A DNA stretch of 64,000 nt from Marinobacter sp. F4216. Its GTDB lineage: Bacteria; Pseudomonadota; Gammaproteobacteria; Pseudomonadales; Oleiphilaceae. The DNA is taken from positions 496,001-560,000 of the forward strand of contig NZ_JAIOUO010000003.1 of assembly GCF_019931195.1 (NCBI RefSeq). Direction: 5' to 3'. Below are positions 7,455-15,723 of this stretch, in pieces (the first letter of the stretch is position 1; every line of letters starts with the position of its first letter). The notes beneath the pieces are model-generated. The model saw only the letters and a program-made list of their open reading frames with translations, had not been told where the DNA came from and ran no database searches. Made by a program: the position numbers and the translations under genes.

Positions 7455-7922
7455 ACCTAGATCACAGCGCCAATTCCTAATCTAATTCATAGAGATAGAG
7501 AAACACCAGGACGGATTTTCCGCCGTCCCGTCCTGCAAAAAATGTGCATCGCGCTAAACGTGCAAGCTCGTGCAAGTTAAAACCAAGCCCTAGAGATTTT
7601 TGCACATTAAAACATAGAGTTACAGAGACCCCTCGGGAAAAACGTGCACGCCCTGCAAATAAAACCGCACGAAATTGGCCGATTATGAGCGAATTACATT
7701 ATACGCCCGGTAAAGCTACAGACGGGTTTGTGTGCCGAATTCGCTACTCAGAATCAGGTCTGCCGTTCGAGTTTTTGAAATCGTGAAGGAAGGAATTTCT
7801 GTCCGTCTCAGTGAAGAAAAACGGGGGCCCAGGGTGCAATGCGAATGTCCGCTTTTCTTTATTCAGTTCGAAAATGGAGGGACGGCCAAAATATGGTTAC
7901 AAGAACACGAAGGAGGCTGCTG
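7404..7922. other. Gene-free stretch beside the cassette array
   Basis: About 520 bp without a convincing gene on either strand, less GC-rich than the surroundings. Between 7540 and 7675 short GTGCA/TGCAC words recur (GTGCATCGCG, CGTGCAAGC, CGTGCAAG, TTGCACATT, CGTGCACGCC, CTGCAAA). Two short frames start here (7685 and 7732), but neither resembles an integron integrase and the longer one only runs on into the antisense of the Sir2 gene. This is where an integrase would be expected; it may have been deleted. Confidence 0.5.
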
Positions 7923-8828
7923 TCACGAAAGCGCAGGCAGTGACGCTTCCAGGGTCTCGGCAATGCGTGCATTAAGCTTGAGATCCGCCAGATCATCTGC
8001 CCGCGTCCGGCCAAGATTCAGCGTTGCGATGGGTTTTCCCCACTCCTTTGCGTACCGACAAAACCGAAATCCGGAGTACACCATCAACGAGGAACCCACG
8101 ACCAGCAAACCGTCACTCTCGCGCAGACTATCGAGTGCGGCATCAACTCGCTGCTTCGGCACGAAATCCCCGAAGAACACCACGTCCGGTTTCAGGATGC
8201 CCGCGCACTGGGGGCAGTCTGCGGGTTTGAAATCGGAGAAGTCCACATCCAGGTCGGCATCCCCGTCTGGCGCGGTCGCGGCCTGGTACTGCCGGAAGCG
8301 CGGGTTGAGTGTGTCGCATTGGTTGTGCACCTCATCCCGGGAACACCGGAACCCGCACCCCATGCAGATCACCTCATCCGCCCGGCCGTGCAGGTCAACG
8401 ACACCCTGGGTGCCCGCCTTCTGGTGCAGCCGGTCGACATTTTGTGTGACCACCAGGCTGGTGTGATTGAGCAGTTCCAGTTGGGCGATGTGGTGATGCG
8501 ACGGGTTAGGCGAGGCATTGCGCATAACCGGCCAACCGATCAGGCTCCGGCCCCAGTAGCGCTGCCGGGTTTCAAAGCTTTCCATAAAGGCCTGGTGCTG
8601 CACCGGTTGCTTGCGTTTCCAGGCACCGTCGCCATCGCGGTAATCGGGGATGCCCGAATCGGTACTCACACCCGCCCCGGTAAGCACCAGTAGCCTGGGG
8701 TGCTTTCGAATGAAATCCACCAGCATGTCCCCGGCCTGTTCCGGCTCATGTTGCACCGGCACCTCATCGGTCTCCGGCAATCGCTGGCTGGTACTGAAAG
8801 GTCGGGTGCGATGGGTCATCACAGGCAT
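7923..8828 (-). CDS. NAD-dependent protein deacylase, Sir2 family
   Basis: Sirtuin that removes acyl groups from protein lysines using NAD. It is a 301-residue protein with the NAD-binding GAGVSTDSGIPDYR near residue 52 and the catalytic TQNVDRLH, whose His is the general base, near 130. Zinc cysteines occur as CMGC and CPQC. The distal motifs VFFGDFVP and GSSLMVYSG complete the Rossmann fold. GGGAGG lies immediately upstream of the first ATG; a GTG or ATG 9-12 bases further in is also possible. It follows the spermidine-synthase-like gene by 16 bp, so the two are probably cotranscribed. Deacetylase versus other deacylase activity is not decided by sequence. Confidence 0.93.
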   Translation of the reverse strand: MPVMTHRTRPFSTSQRLPETDEVPVQHEPEQAGDMLVDFIRKHPRLLVLTGAGVSTDSGIPDYRDGDGAWKRKQPVQHQAFMESFETRQRYWGRSLIGWPVMRNASPNPSHHHIAQLELLNHTSLVVTQNVDRLHQKAGTQGVVDLHGRADEVICMGCGFRCSRDEVHNQCDTLNPRFRQYQAATAPDGDADLDVDFSDFKPADCPQCAGILKPDVVFFGDFVPKQRVDAALDSLRESDGLLVVGSSLMVYSGFRFCRYAKEWGKPIATLNLGRTRADDLADLKLNARIAETLEASLPALS

Positions 8829-8844
8829 AGGCCTCCCGGTTTTG

Positions 8845-9576
8845 TTAGCCCGGTTTTCGGGCCACGTATACGGTATTAAACGATTCCCTGTTCTGAAACG
8901 GATTAAAAAAGGTCACCACGTGGCAGGCCACATCGGTAAACACCTCCCGCAGAACTGCCATGAATTCCTCATCTTCCCCTTCGTTGGACCACATGGCAAA
9001 AATACCCTGGGGTTTGATCTGCCGGGCCATCTGGCGAATGTTGTTTACGGTATAGAAGCTGGCATTGGAATCGTGCAGCAGAGCCCGGGGTGAGTGATCG
9101 ATGTCCAATAGAATGGCATCGAAGGTTTTTCCGGGCGACTCGGGATCGAAACCACCTTCTGCAGGTTCGGCTATCGCCAGATCAAAGAAGCTCCCATGCA
9201 CGTAGCGGCTGCGGGCATCGGCGTTTATATCCTTTCCCAATGGCACCAGTTCCTTTTGGTGCCAGCGAATGACCGGCTCCAGGTACTCGACAATCAGCAG
9301 CTCCCCCACCCGTTCGTGCTTGAGCGCAGCCACGGCGGTATACCCAAGGCCCAGACCACCAACGACCACACTTAGGTTATCGCCCGGGGTTGCATTCAGG
9401 CCGATGTCGGACAGCGCCACTTCGGCGTCCACGAACATGCTGGACATCAGGAACTCTTCGCCGAGCTTCACTTCGAAAATATCCCGGTTACCGATCGCCG
9501 GAATCCGGCGCCGACGCAGGGTGATCTCTCCGATTTCGGAGGGCTGGCTGTCAATTTGCTCGAAAAGAAGTCCCAA
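8845..9576 (-). CDS. Spermidine synthase-like class I methyltransferase-fold protein
   Basis: Protein of 243 residues with the Rossmann nucleotide-binding signature VVGGLGLGYTA near residue 72, the acidic residue after strand 2 (IVEYLEPVIRW) and LLDIDHSP near 155, as in spermidine synthases. The polyamine-binding tetramerisation domain of SpeE is absent at the N-terminus, so this is probably a SpeE-like family member and not a proven aminopropyltransferase. The start is TTG at 9576, preceded by GAGGC. It heads a two-gene unit with the Sir2 gene and is separated from the upstream gene by the first structured 100-bp repeat. Confidence 0.75.
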   Translation of the reverse strand: MGLLFEQIDSQPSEIGEITLRRRRIPAIGNRDIFEVKLGEEFLMSSMFVDAEVALSDIGLNATPGDNLSVVVGGLGLGYTAVAALKHERVGELLIVEYLEPVIRWHQKELVPLGKDINADARSRYVHGSFFDLAIAEPAEGGFDPESPGKTFDAILLDIDHSPRALLHDSNASFYTVNNIRQMARQIKPQGIFAMWSNEGEDEEFMAVLREVFTDVACHVVTFFNPFQNRESFNTVYVARKPG

Positions 9577-9632
9577 AGTTGTGCCTCTATCTTGTCAGGG
9601 TGAAGGTGCGGCCGCTCGACCGATGCGGGTGT

Positions 9633-9732
9633 GGGTGGGTAGTCCGTGCCAAAACTGTGCGGAGCCATGGATGGCGGAGCTCAAGCGTCACAGGGATGTG
9701 CTTGAGCGGGTTTTGGCAGGGACTACCCACCC
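9633..9732. repeat. Structured 100-bp intergenic repeat, copy 1
   Basis: Outer arms of 23 bp, 9633-9655 and 9710-9732, are inverted repeats with one mismatch. The 54-bp core (9656-9709) holds two internal hairpins, GCCAT/ATGGC and CTCAAGC/GCTTGAG. The core is 51/54 identical to copy 2 at 10372-10425, but the outer arms differ in sequence beyond the inner CCAAAAC while keeping pairing. It sits between DUF1415 and the spermidine-synthase-like gene, where it may also end transcription. Confidence 0.85.
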
Positions 9733-9751
9733 GCCCAACCCAGCCATCGAG

Positions 9752-10309
9752 TTACTCCGAAACCTTCAAACAACCGAGCAGGATATTCCGCATTTTCTCG
9801 GCGCCGAGATTTTCCATCAGCTCAATATTTCTCTCAGGGATCCCATCCACATCCGGGTAGCCATCAATGGCCGCCTCCAGACTGGCTTCCCGCAACAGGT
9901 GAAGCATCGGGTACGGAGACCGATTGGTGTAATTCTCCGCAGCTTCCGGTTCCGTTCCTTCGAACTGGTAGTCCGGGTGGAAACTGGCGATCTGGTATAC
10001 GCCTTCCATCTCAAGGTACGCGAGTAGCCCGTCAGCCGCATCCAGGAATTCATTGTAGGGTCCGAATGCCTGCAATACATCCGGGTGGATCAGCAGGGTG
10101 GTTTCAATCTCCGGCTCATCGTCCAGGCGGCGAAGCTCAGCATGCAACGCCTGCAGCAACGCATCTTCATCACTGGCATCGGAAACCACAAATCGAACCC
10201 GGTTCCGGACCAGCTCGCGCTTGGCAAACGGACACAGGTTGTAGCCGACCACCACGTCTTCGACCCATTGTCGGGTTGCTGAAACTACGGCCGATTCGTT
10301 CAAATTCAA
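9752..10309 (-). CDS. DUF1415 family protein
   Basis: Conserved cytosolic protein of unknown function, 185 residues. Family hallmarks are TRQWVEDVVVGYNLCPFA near the N-terminus and SPYPMLHLLRE near residue 130. The frame stays open upstream into the second structured repeat, so the true start is taken as TTG at 10309, preceded by AAGGGGAT, or the TTG two codons later. It stands alone between the two structured repeats, each of which fills one of its flanking gaps. Confidence 0.82.
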   Translation of the reverse strand: MNLNESAVVSATRQWVEDVVVGYNLCPFAKRELVRNRVRFVVSDASDEDALLQALHAELRRLDDEPEIETTLLIHPDVLQAFGPYNEFLDAADGLLAYLEMEGVYQIASFHPDYQFEGTEPEAAENYTNRSPYPMLHLLREASLEAAIDGYPDVDGIPERNIELMENLGAEKMRNILLGCLKVSE

Positions 10310-10347
10310 ATCCCCTTTTTGCTGGTATTGGCCGGACCCAGATTGGA

Positions 10348-10449
10348 CGAGCGAATAGTGCTGTCCAAAACTGTGCGGAGCCATGAATGGCGGAGCCCAA
10401 GCGTCACAGGGATGTGCTTGAGCGTGTTTTGGACAGCACTATTCGCTCG
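10348..10449. repeat. Structured 100-bp intergenic repeat, copy 2
   Basis: Outer arms 10348-10371 and 10426-10449 are a perfect 24-bp inverted repeat. The core 10372-10425 differs from copy 1 at three positions only, one of which changes the internal hairpin loop (GCCATGAATGGC here, GCCATGGATGGC in copy 1). It fills the gap between ybiT and the DUF1415 gene. Confidence 0.88.
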
Positions 10450-10469
10450 GCCACCCCCAAATTCATCTA

Positions 10470-12056
10470 TCAAAAGTAACCCTGACTCCGCAGATAATCA
10501 TCATAGGAACCACTAAAGTCCGTTACCCCGTCGGCTCTCAACTCAATAATTCGCGTCGCCAACGACGAAACAAACTCCCGGTCATGGCTCACAAAAATCA
10601 GCGTACCCGGGTAATTTTCCAGCGCGAGGTTCAGCGCCTCAATGGATTCCATATCCAGGTGGTTGGTCGGCTCGTCCATCAGCAACACATTCGGTTTCTG
10701 CAGGATCAGCTTGCCAAACAGCATGCGCCCCTGTTCACCACCGGAAAGAACCTGCACGGATTTGCCGATGTCATCACCGGAAAACAGCATACGACCCAAG
10801 GTGCCACGAACCAGCTGCTCACCGCCCTTGGTCCACTGGGCCATCCAGTCAGTCAGCGTTTCATCGGCAGCAAAATCCGCGGTGTGATCCTGGTTGAAGT
10901 ATCCAACCTCGGCGCTGTCCGTCCATTTCACTTCCCCACTGTCTGGCTCATAGGCGCCCGCCAAGCACTGCAACAATGTGGTTTTGCCAATGCCGTTCGG
11001 GCCGATGATAGCAACCCGCTCGCCGGCCTCGATTTGAAGGTTCAGTTTGTTGAACAACGATTCGCCGTCGAAGCCCTTGCTCAGGTCCTTGAGCGTGACC
11101 GCCTGGCGATGCAGTTTCTTACCCTGTTCGAAACGGATAAACGGACTGACGCGGCTGGAGGGTTTCACCTCTTCCAGCTGGATTTTATCGATCTGGCGCG
11201 CCCGGGACGTGGCCTGCTTGGCCTTGGAGGCATTGGCCGAGAATCGGCTGACAAACTGCTGAAGCTCGGCAATCTGGGCCTTTTTCTTGGCGTTGTCCGC
11301 CAGCATACGCTCACGAGCCTGAGTTGCTGCAGTCATGTACTCATCGTAGTTACCTGGAAACAGGCGCAACTCGCCATAATCCAGGTCCGCCATGTGTGTA
11401 CACACGCTATTCAGGAAGTGACGGTCGTGGGAGATGATAATCATGGTGCTGTTGCGCGACACCAGGATGTTCTCCAGCCAGCGAATCGTATTGATATCAA
11501 GGTGGTTCGTGGGCTCGTCCAGCAACAATACATCTGGGTCAGAGAACAGCGCCTGGGCCAGCAACACACGCAGTTTCCAGCCCGGTGCCAGGGCACTCAT
11601 CGGCCCATTGTGCTCCTCCAGCGGAATATCCAGGCCGAGCAACAACTCACCCGCACGGGATTCGGCGGTGTAACCGTCCATTTCGGCGAACTGGACTTCG
11701 AGGTCGGCCACGGCCATGCCGTCTTCCTCGCTCATTTCAGCCAGGGAATAAATACGGTCCCGCTCATTTTTCACCCGCCAGAGCTCTTCGTGGCCCATAA
11801 TCACGGTATCCATCACCGTGAACTCTTCATAGGCGAACTGGTCCTGGCGCAGCTTGCCCAGCCGGCTGTTCGGCTCCAGCATCACCTGGCCAGCGGAGGG
11901 TTCAAGATCGCCACCGAGGATTTTCATCAGCGTGGATTTTCCGCAGCCGTTGGCCCCAATGAGGCCGTAACGGTTGCCATTGCCAAACTTGGCAGACACA
12001 TTTTCAAAGAGGGGCCTGGCCCCGAACTGCATGGTGATGTTGGCGGTGGAGATCAA
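10470..12056 (-). CDS. ybiT: ABC-F family ATPase YbiT
   Basis: Ribosome-associated ABC-F ATPase without membrane domains, 528 residues against 530 in E. coli YbiT. Two ATP-binding cassettes are present: Walker [10 protein letters not shown] and GPNGIGKTT, Walker [12 protein letters not shown] and [11 protein letters not shown]. The first signature is the variant LAPGWKLR and the second is LSGGEQGR. The interdomain linker [18 protein letters not shown] region is close to YbiT. A longer frame exists, but similarity starts at [12 protein letters not shown], so TTG at 12056 is chosen. Family members act on the translating ribosome; the specific role of YbiT is poorly defined. Confidence 0.93.
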   Translation of the reverse strand: MISTANITMQFGARPLFENVSAKFGNGNRYGLIGANGCGKSTLMKILGGDLEPSAGQVMLEPNSRLGKLRQDQFAYEEFTVMDTVIMGHEELWRVKNERDRIYSLAEMSEEDGMAVADLEVQFAEMDGYTAESRAGELLLGLDIPLEEHNGPMSALAPGWKLRVLLAQALFSDPDVLLLDEPTNHLDINTIRWLENILVSRNSTMIIISHDRHFLNSVCTHMADLDYGELRLFPGNYDEYMTAATQARERMLADNAKKKAQIAELQQFVSRFSANASKAKQATSRARQIDKIQLEEVKPSSRVSPFIRFEQGKKLHRQAVTLKDLSKGFDGESLFNKLNLQIEAGERVAIIGPNGIGKTTLLQCLAGAYEPDSGEVKWTDSAEVGYFNQDHTADFAADETLTDWMAQWTKGGEQLVRGTLGRMLFSGDDIGKSVQVLSGGEQGRMLFGKLILQKPNVLLMDEPTNHLDMESIEALNLALENYPGTLIFVSHDREFVSSLATRIIELRADGVTDFSGSYDDYLRSQGYF

Positions 12057-12247
12057 GAAAAAACCTATAGGAGTAAAGGGCGGCCGTGCTTGAACAAACA
12101 GGCACCTGCGGGAAAAGGCGGCATTGTACAGGTTTGCGGTTTCAACCGTGAGACAGCAAAAGCACGGATAAAAAGAGCTTGCCTCGAAGCGAGGGGCACG
12201 GCAGCATTCCCGTTCCGAAGTACCCATACACAGAAAGGAGACCAACC

Positions 12248-12526
12248 ATGGCACAGGCCACTGCACGTCACATTCTCGTAGACAGCGAAGCCAAATGCGA
12301 AGAACTGAAGAAAGCCATTGAAGGTGGTCAGGACTTCGCCGAAGTGGCGAAACAACACTCTTCCTGCCCGTCCGGCCGTAACGGCGGCGAACTGGGCAGC
12401 TTCGGCCCGGGCCAGATGGTTCCGGAGTTCGACAAGGCGGTGTTCAACAGCGAACTGAACACAGTGATCGGGCCGATCAAGACCCAATTCGGCTATCACC
12501 TGCTGGAAGTAACCAGCCGCAGCTAA
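12248..12526 (+). CDS. ppiC: Peptidyl-prolyl cis-trans isomerase, parvulin type
   Basis: Stand-alone 92-residue cytosolic parvulin. [27 protein letters not shown] and [10 protein letters not shown] are the family blocks, and the first histidine and the FGYH histidine are the conserved active-site pair. The length equals E. coli PpiC. An AAAGGAG site lies just before the ATG. It is divergent from ybiT across 191 bp, and its TAA overlaps the ATG of the VanZ-like gene by one base, so translation of the two is coupled. Confidence 0.95.
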   Translation: MAQATARHILVDSEAKCEELKKAIEGGQDFAEVAKQHSSCPSGRNGGELGSFGPGQMVPEFDKAVFNSELNTVIGPIKTQFGYHLLEVTSRS

Positions 12527-13476
12527 TGGAAGCGGTGTCTTCCCCGAACCGACCAGGCTGGCTGGGGCCTCGTTCCCTGGCCTTCCTGGTTGTTCTGATT
12601 GTTACTCCCTTACTGTTTTTCGGTGGCCCCGATTGGTTCAATGGCCCGTTCGGAAGCGCCGTCTGGAATCTGGGGCACATTGGTTTCTTCGGTCTGGTGA
12701 CACTGGCCGCCCATCCCTGGCGACGGCTGAGCGGCTGGCAGTTATGGATTTTGCCAACGGTCGTGGTGCTGCTGATCGGTGGTGCTATTGAGGTAATCCA
12801 GTCGGATATGGGTCGCGAGGCCAGCTGGCACGATATGCTGCGAAACCTCATCGGCGTCTGGTTTGTGCTTGCCTGGCACCCTCTGCTGGATGAGAACAGA
12901 TCAGCCAGTCCCACGACGCCGCCCGCCCTGATCATTGCCAGCACGCTGCTGCTTCTGTTCGAACTGGGAACCACTGCCGCTGTTGGCGTCCAGCAGTTTA
13001 AGGTCGCACACCAGTTACCACTGCTGTACGACTTCCGCCACGACGACCCCACTCCCTACTGGTACGGGGAATTAACACCATCCCAGGAACACGCCAGCCC
13101 CCATGGACAGAGCCTTCGGCTCGATTTTGACACCAAGCTTTACTCCGGCGGTTCGCTCAGTAACCTCCCTTCAGATTGGCGCGACTACGAGCAGCTGAGC
13201 ATGACGCTGTTCAATCCCAACGCACATCCTCTTCAGATGACCCTGAGAATCAACGACTGGACTCACTCGCTTGGCAACAACGCCCACAGCGATCGGTACA
13301 ACATCCGGTTGACACTGCAACCCGGTTCTCAAACCTTCACTATTGAGCTGGACGATATCGAAAAGGCACCGCGCACGCGGCGAATGGAAATGGACAACAT
13401 ATCCCAATTCAAGGTGTTCGTATCCCGGTTGCCTGAGCCTGCCACCATCTACATTCAGGACCTCAGGCTGGAGTAA
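12526..13476 (+). CDS. VanZ-like membrane protein with extra C-terminal domain
   Basis: Protein of 316 residues. The first 160 residues hold about four hydrophobic segments in the VanZ arrangement (LGHIGFFGLVTLAAHPW, GGAIEVIQSDMGREASWHDMLRNLIGV). A fifth segment leads to a soluble C-terminal domain of about 150 residues (SLRLDFDTKLYSGGSLSNLPSDW, ending IYIQDLRLE). That domain resembles jelly-roll carbohydrate-binding or CIA30-like folds by pattern, and probably faces the periplasm. VanZ-like proteins have no agreed function. It overlaps ppiC by one base. Confidence 0.75.
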   Translation: MEAVSSPNRPGWLGPRSLAFLVVLIVTPLLFFGGPDWFNGPFGSAVWNLGHIGFFGLVTLAAHPWRRLSGWQLWILPTVVVLLIGGAIEVIQSDMGREASWHDMLRNLIGVWFVLAWHPLLDENRSASPTTPPALIIASTLLLLFELGTTAAVGVQQFKVAHQLPLLYDFRHDDPTPYWYGELTPSQEHASPHGQSLRLDFDTKLYSGGSLSNLPSDWRDYEQLSMTLFNPNAHPLQMTLRINDWTHSLGNNAHSDRYNIRLTLQPGSQTFTIELDDIEKAPRTRRMEMDNISQFKVFVSRLPEPATIYIQDLRLE

Positions 13477-14647
13477 GCGTCCACGGGTTGTCGGTCAGCA
13501 CTTCCGTTCCCTGATCCGTGACCAGGATGGTTTCGCTGCAGCCAATCCCCCACTGACCGGGAATACGCAAACAGATAGGCAGATGGAAGACCATGCCCGG
13601 CTTGAACGTCGTATTGCCTCCACGGGCGATAAAACCGGACCCCTCGACCCAGGAAGGTGGGAACTGAGCCCCCACGGTGTATCCAAACACCCCGGAAAAA
13701 AACACCTTGTCGCCCAGCGGCGCCAGGGCCCTATCCGCAGCCTGCGCGGCTGACTCGAACGTGTTACCCGGTTTAACGGCCGTCAGAAGCGTGTCCACCA
13801 CTTTACGGCATCCTTCGAACACCCGCTGCATCTCGGCCGAGGGTTTGCCTGCAATGACGGTTTGCATCATCGGTGCCGTGTACCGATGCCAGGCGGCACC
13901 AAATTCCAGGAACACGGGCTCGTCGGGTTCAATCGGGCAACGCTTGTGGTTGGTGTGAATCACGCTGCTGCGCATGCCCGTGGTCACGATGGGTTGCATG
14001 CTCATGAATTCACTGCCCGCATCCAGCAACGCCCGAGCCCCGGCAGCGGCCACTTCGTTATCGGTGATTCCCGGGCGAACGCTGGCAACCGCAGCCCTCA
14101 AGCCCTCCGCCGTTACGCTGGCACTGCGACGAAGGAAGGCAATCTCCCTCTCGGATTTGACGATCCGGACTTTTTTCACCAGCCCGCCAGCGTCCACGAA
14201 ACGAACACCCGGCAACCGGGCTTTCAGCCCTTCCACAACCCCGAGGCGCAAAGAGCCGTGCCACGCATCGATACCAACGGTGTCCGCGGCGTCGCTCAAC
14301 GCATCGATCAGGGGCAGCATCACTTCCCCAATGCCTTCCCAGCGGTAACCGGTCACATTGTCCACACGAGTGGTCACGATGGCCGGGCCCATCTCGATGG
14401 AAGGTACCTGAAGCAGCAGAGAGGAGGCGGTAACAACCAGCGCGATATGCACAGAAACTTCGAAGGTGCTGTAGCCGGTCAGGTAGAAGATATCGGAGCT
14501 GTCAGTCAGCAGGAGTGCATCGATGTCATCGGCTTCCATCAACTGACGGACGCGCGCAAGCCGATGATCATACTCCTCTGGCGGAAAGGGACATTCGCTT
14601 CCCCTGGACAGGAGAGTCAGAGCCTTCTGGTACGCGTTGAAATCCAT
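13463..14647 (-). CDS. M24 family (creatinase/ectoine hydrolase-like) protein
   Basis: Pita-bread-fold protein of 394 residues with an N-terminal creatinase-type domain (DDIDALLLTDSSDIFYLTGYS) and a C-terminal M24 domain. The metal-ligand positions of true aminopeptidases are not kept: the first aspartate site reads FLEFGAAWHRY and the second YTAPMMQTV. The usual H-G-x-G region is GYTVGAQFPPSW. This points to the creatinase or DoeA-type branch that hydrolyses small C-N ring or amide compounds without the dinuclear centre. ATG at 14647 starts the conserved part. No ectoine-degradation neighbours are present, so the substrate is open. The 3' end overlaps that of the VanZ-like gene by 14 bp. Confidence 0.8.
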   Translation of the reverse strand: MDFNAYQKALTLLSRGSECPFPPEEYDHRLARVRQLMEADDIDALLLTDSSDIFYLTGYSTFEVSVHIALVVTASSLLLQVPSIEMGPAIVTTRVDNVTGYRWEGIGEVMLPLIDALSDAADTVGIDAWHGSLRLGVVEGLKARLPGVRFVDAGGLVKKVRIVKSEREIAFLRRSASVTAEGLRAAVASVRPGITDNEVAAAGARALLDAGSEFMSMQPIVTTGMRSSVIHTNHKRCPIEPDEPVFLEFGAAWHRYTAPMMQTVIAGKPSAEMQRVFEGCRKVVDTLLTAVKPGNTFESAAQAADRALAPLGDKVFFSGVFGYTVGAQFPPSWVEGSGFIARGGNTTFKPGMVFHLPICLRIPGQWGIGCSETILVTDQGTEVLTDNPWTLTPA

Positions 14648-14770
14648 GACAGCAACTCCACCGTTGCACATGTGTATAACATGGACCCAAATTCGGATCC
14701 GAACAAATTTTTGCTCAAATTCTTTCACCAATCCGTTGGTGTGAGTGGGTTGACAAGTTTCTGCAAACAG

Positions 14771-14798
14771 AGCCACTGATTCGGGCGATACAGTGGCT
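14771..14798 (-). terminator. Hairpin terminator after DUF2059-like gene
   Basis: AGCCACTG (14771-14778) pairs with CAGTGGCT (14791-14798), 12-base loop. On the minus strand it begins eight bases after the stop of the secreted protein gene and is followed by CTGTTTGC, a poor T tract. On the plus strand TTTTC follows. Confidence 0.55.
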
Positions 14799-14805
14799 TT
14801 TCATA

Positions 14806-15633
14806 CTACTGGCTGCCGCCCGTTGGCGAGAGCAGGCGAGCCATCTGCGCACTGACCGATTCAATCGGTTCCGAGATCGCCTGCTGGATGCTGCTTGCGA
14901 CGGTCCGGGAGAAGGCGACCCCCGGTGGGCTTTCCAGGAAGTCCAGGTACAGATTCATTTCCTGGGCGCTGATGTCTTCATAGGTGTACAGGTAGCTATC
15001 GAAAACCTGCTGCCCAACCACACCCCGCAGAGTACTCCTCTGACTCTCAATGGCCTGGCGCAGTTCGTCCTGACTCATTGAATTCGGGCTGAGCGATACC
15101 ATGGCGCTGGCCAGCCCGAGCTGCACAGCCATGGTGGTGTCCACCGCACTTTCTGTGGCGCGGGCCGCGCGGTCGTAGCGCTCGAACATCCGGCTGCGCT
15201 CGGTATTACGGTATTTCCGGCTCAATTCCGGCCCCTGAGCCTGAATGTCTTTCCAGACCGAGGGCGCGGAAGCGGCAATTTCAGCCTCGGCGATCTTCCG
15301 GGCGACCGGTGTTTCATACCAGCTATGAACCGAGGCCAGCTGTTCAGACGTCAGATTATTTTCCAGGTTCTCAACAATCTGCTGTTCGATGTCCGCATCC
15401 CGAAAACTGAGGCTGACCACCTGACCAATGGTCGCGGTGACCGCTGGTGGCAAGTGCCCAACCTGCGCGAGACCATCCTGAATGCCCTGCTTCAGCATTG
15501 CGGGGTATTGGGCCACGATATCGTCGATGGGTGACGCGGTCACAACCTGCTGGGCACTGGGTGCAGCCACGGCCTGGCCAGCAACAAATACCGCCGCATA
15601 TAAAAGAGGTTTAATTAGAGCGCGAGGCTTCAT
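14806..15633 (-). CDS. Secreted protein, DUF2059-like
   Basis: 275-residue protein with a signal peptide (KPRALIKPLLYAAVFVAGQAVA, cleavage near AVA-AP) and an all-helical mature part. The C-terminal block YLDFLESPPGVAFSRTV matches the DUF2059 pattern, and a related sequence near residue 110 (LASVHSWYETPVARKIAEAE) looks like an internal repeat of the same unit. ATG at 15633 is preferred over the ATG seven codons upstream because it starts the signal sequence. The role is unknown, probably periplasmic. Confidence 0.75.
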   Translation of the reverse strand: MKPRALIKPLLYAAVFVAGQAVAAPSAQQVVTASPIDDIVAQYPAMLKQGIQDGLAQVGHLPPAVTATIGQVVSLSFRDADIEQQIVENLENNLTSEQLASVHSWYETPVARKIAEAEIAASAPSVWKDIQAQGPELSRKYRNTERSRMFERYDRAARATESAVDTTMAVQLGLASAMVSLSPNSMSQDELRQAIESQRSTLRGVVGQQVFDSYLYTYEDISAQEMNLYLDFLESPPGVAFSRTVASSIQQAISEPIESVSAQMARLLSPTGGSQ

Positions 15634-15723
15634 AACACTATCATCCCATTTCATGCCTTACTTTGTTTATGGCACGAGATATGCCAAATCGGCAAGTGAT
15701 CGCCGACATTGGGAGATGACAGT

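Noticed and set aside
7404..7922. Remnant of an integron integrase
   Set aside because: I looked for tyrosine-recombinase motifs (R, H-x-x-R, Y boxes) in the short frames here and saw none.
7732..8466. 244-residue plus-strand frame across the gene-free gap into the Sir2 gene
   Set aside because: Only the first 60 codons lie outside the Sir2 gene and they match no family I know; the rest is antisense. A decayed fragment is possible but not supported.
10584..12281. 565-residue plus-strand frame opposite ybiT
   Set aside because: It is an antisense shadow of a highly conserved gene in GC-rich DNA; the predicted protein has no recognisable domain and no ribosome site.
13862..14779. 305-residue plus-strand frame opposite the M24 gene
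   Set aside because: Antisense shadow; the M24 frame has family motifs and fits its neighbours.
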